A DNA stretch of 64,000 nt from Kerstersia gyiorum. GTDB lineage: Bacteria > Pseudomonadota > Gammaproteobacteria > Burkholderiales > Burkholderiaceae_B. The stretch spans positions 62,001-126,000 of the forward strand of contig NZ_SGWZ01000001.1 in NCBI RefSeq assembly GCF_004216755.1. Reading direction: 5' to 3'. Of the stretch, positions 54,172 to 62,800 are shown piece by piece. A program made the position numbers and the translations under genes. A model generated the notes under the pieces. The model had not been told where the DNA came from and searched no databases. It worked only from the letters and a program-made list of their open reading frames with translations. How positions within the stretch are numbered: the stretch's first letter is position 1; every line of letters begins with the position of its first letter.

Positions 54172-55253
54172 CACAGGTCCTCGCCCAGCGCCGCCAGCTG
54201 TTCGGCCTGGTGCTCGGCCAACAAGGCGCCAGTGAGTTCGTCCAGGTCCCCTTCCATGATGGCTGACAGCTTGTAGAGGGTCAGGTTGATGCGGTGATCC
54301 GTCATGCGACCCTGCGGGAAGTTGTAGGTGCGAATGCGCTCGGAACGATCCCCCGAGCCCACCAGGCTTTTGCGCTGCGCGGCTTCCTTGGACTGGCGTT
54401 CGCGCTGTTCCTTGTCTTTCAGGCGCGCGGCCAGCACCTGCATCGCCTTGTCGCGGTTGCGGTGCTGTGAACGGTCGTCCTGGCATTCCACCACCAGGCC
54501 GGTCGGCAGGTGGGTAATGCGCACGGCGGAATCCGTCTTATTGATGTGCTGGCCGCCCGCGCCGCTGGCGCGGAAGGTATCTATGCGCAGATCAGACGGC
54601 TGGATCACGATTTCGCCGGCCTCGTCGGCTTCCGGCATGACAGCCACCGTGCAGGCCGAGGTATGGACGCGGCCCTGGGTTTCCGTCACCGGCACGCGCT
54701 GCACCCGATGCGCGCCCGACTCGAACTTCAGGCGCCCATAAACGCCTTCGCCTTCGATCCTGGCGATAACTTCCTTGTAACCGCCCAGTTCGGACTCGCT
54801 GGCGGATACCAACGAGGTACGCCAGCCGCGCGACTCCGCATAGCGCAGGTACATGCGCAGCAGATCGGCTGAAAACAGGGCGCTTTCGTCACCGCCGGTC
54901 CCGGCGCGGATTTCCAGGTAGACACTGCGGCCATCGTCCGGGTCGCGCGGCAGCAGAAGCACTTGCAGTTCACCTTCCAGCGTTTCCATGCGCTCGCGGC
55001 ATTCCTGGATTTCCTGCTGGGCCAGGGCCTTCATTTCCGGGTCGGACAAAAGCTCCTGCGCCGACAGGCGGCCCTGCTCAGCCTCGACGTATGCATTGAA
55101 GGCTGTCGTTACCGGCTCCAGCTCGGCGCGCTCCTGCGAAAGCTTGCGGAACTGGTCACGATCACTGGCAATATCCGGCTGCGCCAGCAAGGCGTCGATT
55201 TCGGTCAGGCGGCGGGACAATTGTTCCAGCCGTGCACGCATGGATGCTTTCAT
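54171..55253 (-). CDS. prfA: Peptide chain release factor 1
   Basis: 360 residues, exactly the standard RF1 length from the Met at 55253. The peptidyl-tRNA hydrolysis motif is SGAGGQHINKTDSAVR, and the stop-codon recognition tripeptide is PVT in RVQRVPVTETQGRVHTS, the RF1 type (RF2 has SPF). It reads UAA and UAG. It follows hemA after 74 bp containing a hairpin and precedes prmC. Confidence 0.97.
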   Translation of the reverse strand: MKASMRARLEQLSRRLTEIDALLAQPDIASDRDQFRKLSQERAELEPVTTAFNAYVEAEQGRLSAQELLSDPEMKALAQQEIQECRERMETLEGELQVLLLPRDPDDGRSVYLEIRAGTGGDESALFSADLLRMYLRYAESRGWRTSLVSASESELGGYKEVIARIEGEGVYGRLKFESGAHRVQRVPVTETQGRVHTSACTVAVMPEADEAGEIVIQPSDLRIDTFRASGAGGQHINKTDSAVRITHLPTGLVVECQDDRSQHRNRDKAMQVLAARLKDKEQRERQSKEAAQRKSLVGSGDRSERIRTYNFPQGRMTDHRINLTLYKLSAIMEGDLDELTGALLAEHQAEQLAALGEDL

Positions 55254-55278
55254 AAAAACCAGGAAAAAACGGGATCGG

Positions 55279-55301
55279 GCCGGATACGCAGTGTATCCGG
55301 C
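55279..55301 (-). terminator. Hairpin between hemA and prfA
   Basis: A perfect 9-bp stem (55279-55287 with 55293-55301) is followed on the minus strand, after nine bases, by a run of six T (55264-55269). This could attenuate prfA/prmC transcription relative to hemA. The distance of the T-run from the stem makes it suboptimal. Confidence 0.45.
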
Positions 55302-55327
55302 AATCGGCAATGGCGATGAGGGCGCCG

Positions 55328-56605
55328 CTAACGGCGGCGGTCGCGGGCGGAAGGGAAGAGGCGCGGCAGCCAGTGCATGAGCTGCTCGCGTTCGTCCTGC
55401 GGACTTTGATTGAGCGCGGCCATGGGGCCGTGCAGATACTTCTGGGTCAGGCCATGGGCCAGCTGCTCAAGCACGGCTTCCGGCGCTTCACCCCGGGCCA
55501 GGGCCCGGCGGGCGCGTTCCAGCTCCTGCTGGCGCAAGACATCGGCAGCATCGTGCAGGTCGCGGATGGCCGGCACCACCGCGCGCGAAGAGAGCCAGTG
55601 CATGAAGTTGTGCACCCGCGCGTCGATGATGGCCTCGGCCTGCATGACTGCGGCACGGCGGGCATCGCTGGCATGCTGCACCAGACGCCCCAGGTCATCG
55701 ACGGAATACAGATAGACGTCGTCCAGGCGCCCCACTTCCTGCTCGATATCGCGCGGCACGGCCAGGTCAACCATCACCATCGGGCGATGGCGGCGCATGC
55801 GCACCGCGCGCTCGACCATGCCCAGCCCCAGCAGGGGCAGGGAGCTGGCCGTACAGGACACCACCACATCGAATTCCGCCAGGCGGTTGGACAGCTCGGA
55901 GAGTTTCATGGTCGATGCGGCAAAGCGCCCGGCCAGGTGTTCGGCGCGTTCCAGCGTGCGATTGGCGACCATCATGCCGGCCGGTTGGCGCGCCGCGAAA
56001 TGCGTGGCGCACAATTCGATCATTTCGCCGGCGCCGATAAACAGCATGCGCGTCTTGGACAGATCGCCGAAGACACGTTCCGCCAGGCGCACGGCGGCCG
56101 CCGCCATGGACACGGAATGCGCACCGATTTCCGTCTGCGTGCGCACTTCCTTGGCCACAGCGAAGGTACGCTGGAACAACTGGTTAAGCGTCACGCCCAG
56201 GCCACCGACTTCGCCCGCAGCACGCACCGCGCTCTTGATCTGGCCCAGGATCTGCGGTTCGCCCAGCACCATGGAATCCAGGCCGCTGGCGACCCGGAAA
56301 GCATGGCGCACGGCGGCATCGCCATCGTGGCGGTACAGATAAGGATAGAGTTCGTTCGGATCCAGCTGCTGGTAGCTGGCCAGCCAGACGGGCAGCTCGG
56401 CCGCGGCGCCACGCTCGGCGGCACAGTAGATCTCGGTACGATTACAGGTAGACAGAATGGCGGCCTCGCGCACGCCCTTGCCGAACGCGCTGCGCAGACA
56501 GGCGATCGCCGGCCGGATGATTTCTTCCGACAGCGACACACGCTCGCGCACCGCCAGCGGTGCCGTGCTGTGATTCAAACCGAGTGCGAGGACTTCGACG
56601 GACAT
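55328..56605 (-). CDS. hemA: Glutamyl-tRNA reductase
   Basis: 425 residues. It reduces glutamyl-tRNA(Glu) with NADPH to glutamate-1-semialdehyde, the first committed step of C5 heme synthesis, upstream of HemL (18143-19435). The catalytic Cys is in LSTCNRTEIYC, and the FIGAGEMIELCATHF motif is the NADPH loop. Start 56605 (MSVEVLALGLNH) is by homology. A -10-like TATAAT and a DnaA-box consensus lie upstream in the 418-bp gap. Confidence 0.97.
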   Translation of the reverse strand: MSVEVLALGLNHSTAPLAVRERVSLSEEIIRPAIACLRSAFGKGVREAAILSTCNRTEIYCAAERGAAAELPVWLASYQQLDPNELYPYLYRHDGDAAVRHAFRVASGLDSMVLGEPQILGQIKSAVRAAGEVGGLGVTLNQLFQRTFAVAKEVRTQTEIGAHSVSMAAAAVRLAERVFGDLSKTRMLFIGAGEMIELCATHFAARQPAGMMVANRTLERAEHLAGRFAASTMKLSELSNRLAEFDVVVSCTASSLPLLGLGMVERAVRMRRHRPMVMVDLAVPRDIEQEVGRLDDVYLYSVDDLGRLVQHASDARRAAVMQAEAIIDARVHNFMHWLSSRAVVPAIRDLHDAADVLRQQELERARRALARGEAPEAVLEQLAHGLTQKYLHGPMAALNQSPQDEREQLMHWLPRLFPSARDRRR

Positions 56606-57023
56606 GGTCAGTGCAGTGCGCAAGACCTGCTGATAAGCCTCCCGGTGCTGCCAGGAGAGTGAATATCATTCGCAAGCCATTGAGTTATATAACCTTTCCC
56701 TGCGATTATAGCGCACTTATCCACAAGCGGTTGCGCATCATGCCGCTGCCGCACCGCACATGCTCCCCCGGGATTCAGGCCCTGCTGCCTGCCTCTGGCG
56801 TTCAAGCACGGCTGGCGCGGTTTCCGGTATGGATACAGCGCACCTGCGCAGAAACAACACCCGGCGGCCCACACGGCACAGTCGGGTCGCCCTCCAGGCC
56901 ACCATACAGTGCCGGACAGCGACAGATCTCAGAGTCAAGAGACGACGGAACCGGTGAACGGCGTAGACGGCAACAGGCCCGGCAGCGTTGCTGCCGGGCC
57001 TGTTGCAAAGCGCCGGACCTGCC
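56606..57023 (-). promoter_or_regulatory. 418-bp region upstream of hemA and downstream of gltL
   Basis: No convincing gene is seen. Toward hemA the sequence is AT-richer. On the minus strand a perfect -10 hexamer TATAAT (56705-56710) lies about 100 bp before the hemA start, though no good -35 is visible. Seven bases further upstream on that strand, TTATCCACA (plus-strand coordinates 56717-56725) equals the DnaA box. The gltL-proximal end is occupied by the hairpin at 56970-57006. Confidence 0.45.
56970..57006 (-). terminator. Long perfect hairpin terminating the glt operon
   Basis: A 17-bp perfect stem (56970-56986 with 56990-57006) with a three-base loop starts 17 bp past the gltL stop codon. 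It is very stable but has no U-tract on the minus strand. Position after the last gene of gltIJKL supports a transcript end. Confidence 0.65.
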
Positions 57024-57761
57024 TCAATGCGCCAGGATCTTGTGCAGGAAATCCTTGGTCCGCGGCTGACGCGCATCAGGGTTGCCGAAGAATTCGTCGG
57101 TGGGGCAGTCTTCCAGTATCTTGCCGCCCACGTCCATAAAGATCACCCGGCTGCTGACCTTGCGCGCGAATCCCATTTCGTGGGTGACGCACATCATGGT
57201 CATGCCGTCATGCGCCAGGCCGACCATGACATCCAGCACCTCTCCCACCATTTCCGGGTCCAGCGCGGAGGTCGGCTCGTCGAACAGCATGACGATAGGG
57301 TCCATGCTCAAGGCGCGGGCGATCGCCACGCGTTGTTGCTGGCCACCGGAAAGCTGGCCGGGGTATTTGTCCTTGTGCGCCAGCAGGCCAACCCGGTCCA
57401 GGTATTTCAGGCCATGCTTGTGGGCTTCGTCCTTGCTGCGGCCCAGCACCTTCATCTGCGCCACCGTCAGGTTTTCCGTTACCGACAGATGGGGAAACAG
57501 CTCGAAATGCTGGAACACCATGCCCACCCGGCTGCGCAGCTTGGGCAAGTTGGTCTTGCGGTCGTGCACCGGAACGCCATCGACCCAGATTTCGCCCTGC
57601 TGGAATGGTTCCAGCGCGTTGATGGTCTTGATCAAGGTGGATTTGCCCGAGCCCGACGGCCCTGCCACCACCACGACTTCCCCTTTTTCTATCTTCGTTG
57701 AGCAATCGGTCAGCACCTGGACTTCGCCATACCATTTCGAGACATTCTTCATTTCAATCAT
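57024..57761 (-). CDS. gltL: Glutamate/aspartate ABC transporter ATPase
   Basis: 245 residues, a complete polar-amino-acid ABC ATPase. Walker A is GPSGSGKSTLIK, the signature is LSGGQQQRVAIARAL and Walker B is IVMLFDEPTSALD. It powers uptake of glutamate and aspartate through GltJK. It lies 18 bp after gltK and ends the operon. The exact substrate is inferred from similarity to the gltIJKL set rather than shown. Confidence 0.94.
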   Translation of the reverse strand: MIEMKNVSKWYGEVQVLTDCSTKIEKGEVVVVAGPSGSGKSTLIKTINALEPFQQGEIWVDGVPVHDRKTNLPKLRSRVGMVFQHFELFPHLSVTENLTVAQMKVLGRSKDEAHKHGLKYLDRVGLLAHKDKYPGQLSGGQQQRVAIARALSMDPIVMLFDEPTSALDPEMVGEVLDVMVGLAHDGMTMMCVTHEMGFARKVSSRVIFMDVGGKILEDCPTDEFFGNPDARQPRTKDFLHKILAH

Positions 57762-57779
57762 CTTGTGCTTCCCTTCTGA

Positions 57780-58445
57780 CTAACGAATGATGGCGATCTT
57801 GCGATGCAGTTGCTTGACGATCCAAGACAGCGCATAGCAGATAATGAAGTAGGCCACGGCCGCTGCAATGTAGGCTTCTATGGGGCGGCCGAAGTTCTTA
57901 CCGGCCGTTTCGAAACCCTTGAGCATGTCATAGGCGCCGATGGCATACACCAGCGAAGTGTCCTGGAACAGGATGATGGTCTGCGTCAGCAGCACCGGCA
58001 ACATGTTGCGCAGGGCCTGCGGCAGCACCACGATGCGGATGTTCTGGCCGTAGGTCATGCCCAGCGCCTGGCCGGCATGGACCTGCCCCCGGGAAATGGC
58101 CTGGATGCCAGCACGCATGATCTCGCTGAAATAGGCCGCCTCGAATGCCACGAAAGTCACTACGGCCGAGGTGCCCGCCCCCACCGGGAAGCCGACGATG
58201 AGCGGCACCAGCAGGAAGAACCACAGGATGACCATGACCAGCGGAATGCTGCGCATGCCATTGACGTAGATGGCCGCCGGCAGCACCAGCCAGCGCTTGC
58301 CCGAGAGCCGCATCAAGGCCAGCACCGTACCCAGCGCGATACCGCCCAGCGTTGCCACGACCGTCAGCCAGACGCTGAAGTAGAAGCCTTTGAGGACGTA
58401 ATCACTGATCAGCGTCCAGTTATAGAAACCGAAGTCGAGACTCAT
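57780..58445 (-). CDS. gltK: Glutamate/aspartate ABC transporter permease GltK
   Basis: 221 residues with about five membrane helices of the HisM/GlnP family. The cytoplasmic EAA loop reads EIMRAGIQAISRGQVHAGQALGM, contacting GltL. It pairs with GltJ, encoded just upstream with 2 bp between stop and start. Start 58445 (MSLDFGFYNW) is consistent with family length; the frame is open far upstream only because it overlaps gltJ. Confidence 0.93.
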   Translation of the reverse strand: MSLDFGFYNWTLISDYVLKGFYFSVWLTVVATLGGIALGTVLALMRLSGKRWLVLPAAIYVNGMRSIPLVMVILWFFLLVPLIVGFPVGAGTSAVVTFVAFEAAYFSEIMRAGIQAISRGQVHAGQALGMTYGQNIRIVVLPQALRNMLPVLLTQTIILFQDTSLVYAIGAYDMLKGFETAGKNFGRPIEAYIAAAVAYFIICYALSWIVKQLHRKIAIIR

Positions 58446-58447
58446 GC

Positions 58448-59206
58448 TCAGTGCCCTCCCGTGTTGCCGCCGCTGGCGATGAAGCCCGGGATGGCCAGGC
58501 GCGTCTCGATGAAGGTCATGACGCGGTTGATGGCAAAAGCCGTGATGATGTAGAGCAGGGTCACGCCCAGATAGATCTCGACACCGCGCGAGGTTTCTTC
58601 CTGCGCCTGCATGGCGAACATGGTCAGTTCGGCAATCGACACTGCGAATGCCACCGACGAGTTCTTCACGATGTTCATGGACTCGCTGGTGAGCGGCGGA
58701 ATGATGATGCGAAACGCCATCGGCAACAGCACGTAGCGGTAGGACTGGAAGGTCGTGAAACCCAGCGCCAGGCCGGCATAGCGCTGCCCGCGCGGCAGCG
58801 ACTGGATGCCGGCGCGCACCTGCTCGGCGATACGCGCCGAGGTGAAAACGCCCAGCGCACAGACCACCAGCACGAAGCCGGAGACATTGCGCATGACGGG
58901 AAACAACGTAGGCACCACGTGGTACCAGAGGAAAATCTGCACCAGCAAGGGGATATTGCGGAACAGTTCGACCCAGGCGTTGCCCAGCCGGGCCCAGACG
59001 CGGCTGTTGGGCAGCGTACGTATCGTTCCCACCAGAAAGCCCAGCACCAGCGCCAATACCAGCGCCGACAGCGACACCGAAATCGTCCAGCCCCAGGCAG
59101 AAAGCATCCAATCCAGGTAGGTGACATCACCCCCCGAGCCAAAACAACCCTCGACCACCCGCTGGTCCAGGTTGTCCTGGCAGAAAACCTGCCAATCCCA
59201 ACTCAT
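58448..59206 (-). CDS. gltJ: Glutamate/aspartate ABC transporter permease GltJ
   Basis: 252 residues. Membrane helices are evident from about residue 36, and the EAA loop is EQVRAGIQSLPRGQRYAGLALGF. The N-terminal section before the first helix (MSWDWQVFCQDN... YLDWMLSAWGW) is the longer GltJ type. Start 59206 is preferred over a Met at 59239. gltI, encoding the binding protein, lies 151 bp upstream, with a terminator in the gap. Confidence 0.93.
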   Translation of the reverse strand: MSWDWQVFCQDNLDQRVVEGCFGSGGDVTYLDWMLSAWGWTISVSLSALVLALVLGFLVGTIRTLPNSRVWARLGNAWVELFRNIPLLVQIFLWYHVVPTLFPVMRNVSGFVLVVCALGVFTSARIAEQVRAGIQSLPRGQRYAGLALGFTTFQSYRYVLLPMAFRIIIPPLTSESMNIVKNSSVAFAVSIAELTMFAMQAQEETSRGVEIYLGVTLLYIITAFAINRVMTFIETRLAIPGFIASGGNTGGH

Positions 59207-59275
59207 ACCGTCCCCTTTGCAACCTTGGTCGCCCGACACCGTGGCAATTGCCAGGCACGAGCGTGGGAAATTACA

Positions 59276-59313
59276 GCAAAAAGGCGCCCCTCAGTCCTGC
59301 TGCAGGGGCGCCT
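59276..59313 (-). terminator. Intrinsic terminator between gltI and gltJ
   Basis: A perfect 10-bp stem (59282-59291 with 59304-59313) with a twelve-base loop is followed on the minus strand by a run of five T. It sits directly after gltI and before gltJ, so most transcripts should end after the binding-protein gene, giving excess GltI relative to the permease. This layout is common in ABC importers. Confidence 0.85.
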
Positions 59314-59357
59314 GTATTTCAAAAAGATCAACATGCACTACTACGCAACTGCGGGGC

Positions 59358-60257
59358 TTACTCGATCACGTAGTCTTCCATGGGCTTGTCGTTCGGGTTC
59401 TCCCAAGCCTTCTTGGTCGCGTCGGACAGCGGCAGGCCAACCACAGCGCCCGCAGGCGGCGTGGGCTGCAGGAACCATTTGTCCCACAGTCCGGCCAGCG
59501 TACCGTCGCTGATCTGGCGCTCGATGCTCTTGTTGATCGCCGCCTTGAAGTTGTCGTCGTCCTTGCGCAGCATGCAGGCGATCGGCTCGACCGACAGCAC
59601 TTCGCCGACGATCTTGTAATCCGCCGGGTTGCGCGACTTGGAGATGTTGGCCGCCAGGATGGAGCCGTCCATCACGAACACGTCGGCACGGCCGGTTTCC
59701 AGCAGCAGGAAACTGTCGGCGTGGTCCTTGCCCATCACTTCCTTGAAGTTGATGCCTTCGGCGCGCTTGTTGCGGCGCAGTGTCTGCACCGACGTGGTAC
59801 CGGTGGTCACGGCGACGTTCTTGCCGTTGAGATCAGCCACCGAGTTGATGCCGGAGTCGGCCTTGGTCGCCATGCGGACTTCTTCCACGTAGGTGGTGTG
59901 GGCGAAATCCACGTCCTTCTGGCGGGCGCGGTTATTGGTGGTGGAGCCGCACTCGAAATCGACGCTGCCGTTCTGGATCAGCGGAATGCGGTTCTGGGAG
60001 GTAATGGGCTGGTACTTGATCTCGATCTTCTCGAGGCCGAGATCCTTGCGCAGATCCTCGATGATGTTCTCGGCCATTTCCGTGTGGAAGCCGACGTACT
60101 TGCCATTGCCCAGGGTATAGCCCAGGCCGGAAGACTCGCGCACGCCCAGTGTCACGGCGCCGCTGTCGCGGATCTTGGCGAGCGTGTCGTTCGCCTGAGC
60201 CATGGCACTGCCTGCTGCCAGCGCGAGGATCGCTGCGGCCAGAATATGCTTCTTCAT
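59358..60257 (-). CDS. gltI: Periplasmic glutamate/aspartate-binding protein
   Basis: 299 residues. A typical signal peptide (1-21, MKKHILAAAILALAAGSAMA) precedes a family 3 solute-binding fold: LAKIRDSGAVTLGVRESS, then GFHTEMAENI and FECGSTTNNRARQKDVDFAHTTYVEE. It captures glutamate and aspartate for GltJKL. The start at 60257 is backed by an AAGGAG site; the frame extends 32 codons upstream without signal-like sequence. It is the first gene of the glt operon. Confidence 0.95.
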   Translation of the reverse strand: MKKHILAAAILALAAGSAMAQANDTLAKIRDSGAVTLGVRESSGLGYTLGNGKYVGFHTEMAENIIEDLRKDLGLEKIEIKYQPITSQNRIPLIQNGSVDFECGSTTNNRARQKDVDFAHTTYVEEVRMATKADSGINSVADLNGKNVAVTTGTTSVQTLRRNKRAEGINFKEVMGKDHADSFLLLETGRADVFVMDGSILAANISKSRNPADYKIVGEVLSVEPIACMLRKDDDNFKAAINKSIERQISDGTLAGLWDKWFLQPTPPAGAVVGLPLSDATKKAWENPNDKPMEDYVIE

Positions 60258-60473
60258 ACCATCTCCTTGAAACAAAACTGCATCAACTGACGGATATAGA
60301 CATATGTTTACAGCCATACCCATTCTAGCAACATTGTTAAGGCAAACCGGCAATATTGCCCACCCAGGAAACTACTAAGACGCCGCTTTTCTCACAATTC
60401 TTATCAATCGCCGTGCCTGCCCCAGCGCCAGGCACCGGCAAACCGCCGCTCCTGGCGCCCGCAGGCGCAGGCT

Positions 60474-61373
60474 TCAGAACACAAACACCGTACGTGCCTG
60501 CAACGCCCTCACCGGGCTGCCATTGCGCACATGCACGTCATCAGCATACTGCAGCTGCAGCTGGAAGTTGTCAGTAAATTGATGCGCCCAGGTCAGCATC
60601 AGGTTGGTATCGTTCTTGGAACCCAGCACCTTTTCACCGTAAAGCGTTTCACGCGAACCCCAGCTCTGGCGCACGCTGAAGGCCAGCCGGGTCTGTTCCG
60701 ACCAGTGGTAGCTCAGGTGGGCGAAAGCGCGTGCCATGGGGCGGCGATGCACATCGGTGGCATCATCGTGGGTATAGGCCTCGACCTGGCCGATGAGGTC
60801 CAGCGACCAGCGGCCGCCCAGTGGCGTCAGGTAGGCAGCTTCGAGGTCCAGCGCGTAGCGATCCTCGCTGATGGCGAAACCGTCCTTGCGGTGCGAACCC
60901 GTCGGCAAGGTCAGATATGCCGCCCAGGCTGCGTAGCGGCCGGCCTCATTGTCTTCCAGCATCCAGTAGGTCGTGCCCAGCTGCAGGTTGCCCAGCCCGC
61001 TCTCGCGATAGTCCATGGAGCGGATGCGCTGGCGCGCATAGGGCAGGATGATCTCGAAATCCATGGTCTTCCCGCCCACATCCACATAATGCATCAGGCG
61101 CGCCACGCCGATGTCCAGCCGCAGGCCCAGGCCGTCTTCGACCTTGTGGCCATTTTCATAGACCTTGTCCGACTTCAGATGCTGGGCATAGACGGCGAAT
61201 ACCGTTGCACCGGCTGGTGCCGGCACGTAATCGCCGGGGTCGGGCGTGCCGGCAGCCTGGGCTGCGCCTGCCAGCAGGCAGACTGCCGGCACGGCCAGCA
61301 AGGCACCCGCCAGACGCTGGCTGAAGGCGCGGGACAGGCAATGATGGACAGGCGAAGTGTTGCGTTCAGTCAT
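60474..61373 (-). CDS. Outer-membrane transporter/porin-like protein (phenol MetA-type)
   Basis: 299 residues. After a signal peptide ending GAAQA, the body is rich in beta-strand patterns (YRESGLGNLQLGTTYWM, AAWAAYLTLPTGSHRKDGF, LDLEAAYLTPLGGRW, YSFSV-like strands), ending in VFVF with a C-terminal Phe. This resembles the phenol-degradation MetA/SphA group (PF13557-type), thought to help hydrophobic aromatics cross the outer membrane. GGAG upstream of the Met at 61373 favours that start over 61388. It is divergent from feaR and probably shares its control region. Confidence 0.78.
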   Translation of the reverse strand: MTERNTSPVHHCLSRAFSQRLAGALLAVPAVCLLAGAAQAAGTPDPGDYVPAPAGATVFAVYAQHLKSDKVYENGHKVEDGLGLRLDIGVARLMHYVDVGGKTMDFEIILPYARQRIRSMDYRESGLGNLQLGTTYWMLEDNEAGRYAAWAAYLTLPTGSHRKDGFAISEDRYALDLEAAYLTPLGGRWSLDLIGQVEAYTHDDATDVHRRPMARAFAHLSYHWSEQTRLAFSVRQSWGSRETLYGEKVLGSKNDTNLMLTWAHQFTDNFQLQLQYADDVHVRNGSPVRALQARTVFVF

Positions 61374-61700
61374 GATGCGGTGCTCCATGTTTTCGTTGTT
61401 GTGAAGAGCGCCAGATAATCGGCGGCGCGCACCTATTCATTAACCTCTAATTTTCTTTTTTCGGTATAGAACGAACGTGCCAGATTCATGTTCCGGCGTG
61501 ACAAGCCAGCGCTGGTGCCAGCCGACGCCAGGGTTAACCCGGACGCCTTTATTGGGTAAACCCTAAATGAATCGCCAGACGCTTCGTGCTTTGATTGCAG
61601 CATCCCTTACGCCGCCTCGCCTACGCGGTGGGCCGCGGCCCCGTCAACGCTTCCCACGCTTTCAGACGCTCCGCCACCGCAAGAAAAGGTTTGGACAGGC
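61374..61700. promoter_or_regulatory. Divergent control region between the MetA-type gene and feaR
   Basis: 327 bp with no gene of its own. Two near-identical sites, GGGTTAACCC (61531-61540, a perfect palindrome) and GGGTAAACCC (61554-61563), have centres 23 bp apart, close to two helical turns. A further perfect palindrome CCAGCGCTGG lies at 61506-61515. These are good candidates for the FeaR-type activator's operator. Confidence 0.5.
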
Positions 61701-62645
61701 ATGCCTTCTGTCAGACACTCCGCTCCCGACCGGGCATTCGACGCCTGGATTTCCGCCATCAACCAGACGTGCGGACGCTTCCGTGCGGACGTTCAATCCG
61801 GCGATTTTTCCGGCGGCCTGAAAGCCTATGAAAGCAGCGCCGTGCGCGCCAGCATGGTGGAAGCCAGCGATGGCACGCATCTATACCGCACCCCCGAAGA
61901 AGTCCAGGAAGACGACAGCAGCAAGTTTTTCGCCGTACTGCAATTGCGCGGCCGCTGCGGCATTGCGCAAAGCGATACGGAAACCGTGCTGTCCCCGGGC
62001 GACATTACGCTGGTCGATGCCGCGCATCCCTTCAGCGTGAAGTACATCGCCGCCTCGCGCCAGGTGTCGCTGATCCTGCCGCGCCTGGCCATCGAGCGCA
62101 ATCTGCGTGCCATCCGCGTGCATTGCGCCCAGCGCGTCCCTGCATCGACTTCAGCGGCAGGCCTGGCACGCCACCTGATTCTGGCCACGCTGCGCCAGAC
62201 CAGTTCGGGTCTGAGCCGCACCGAAGGGGAGGCGGCGCTTGATGCCGTCGTGCACCTGCTGCGGCCTGCCATCGGCAATACCGAAAGCCCGCGCCAGGGT
62301 GGCAACGACCGGCTGCAACGCGCCCTGGACTTCATCGACGACCATATTGACGCCGAGGAACTCACACCGGAAAGCATCGCGCAATGCATAGGCATTTCCG
62401 TGCGCGGCCTGTACCGCCTGTTCGCCACGCAGGGGCTGGTCGTGGCGCAGTACATACGCAACCGACGCCTGGACCTATGCGCTGAAACCCTGCGCAGCAT
62501 GAACTGCCCGCAAAAGCTCGCCGCGGTTGGCTATACCTGGGGTTTCTCCGATTCCAGCCATTTTTCCACTGCCTTCAAGGCACGCTTTGGCATCTCGCCG
62601 GGCGAATACCGGCGCCAGCATACCGGCAACGTCCTCGCCGACTGA
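61701..62645 (+). CDS. feaR: AraC-family regulator, FeaR type
   Basis: 314 residues. The N-terminal ~190 residues follow E. coli FeaR (FDAWISAINQTCGRF, GDITLVDAAHPFS). The C-terminal AraC/XylS double helix-turn-helix is clear: LTPESIAQCIGISVRGLYRLF, then KLAAVGYTWGFSDSSHFSTAF, ending FGISPGEYRR. FeaR activates aromatic-amine breakdown genes, including feaB, in response to an aldehyde/amine intermediate. Here feaB follows on the same strand after 155 bp, which strongly supports the assignment. Confidence 0.92.
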   Translation: MPSVRHSAPDRAFDAWISAINQTCGRFRADVQSGDFSGGLKAYESSAVRASMVEASDGTHLYRTPEEVQEDDSSKFFAVLQLRGRCGIAQSDTETVLSPGDITLVDAAHPFSVKYIAASRQVSLILPRLAIERNLRAIRVHCAQRVPASTSAAGLARHLILATLRQTSSGLSRTEGEAALDAVVHLLRPAIGNTESPRQGGNDRLQRALDFIDDHIDAEELTPESIAQCIGISVRGLYRLFATQGLVVAQYIRNRRLDLCAETLRSMNCPQKLAAVGYTWGFSDSSHFSTAFKARFGISPGEYRRQHTGNVLAD

Positions 62646-62800
62646 TCGCCATCCCCCCCCGACCCGCCGCCCCACGCTGGCAGCCTGACACATAAACTAG
62701 GCAGGCACAGCAAATCCCGCACGCGCCATTGTTCCTAATATCAGTCCCATAGCACCGGCCCGAGCCCGTGTGCAGAATAAATTTCATGGAGACAAAGATC

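Noticed and set aside
56606..56969. Small open frames in the gap upstream of hemA
   Set aside because: Overlapping frames on both strands have atypical composition, no ribosome-binding site and no family resemblance.
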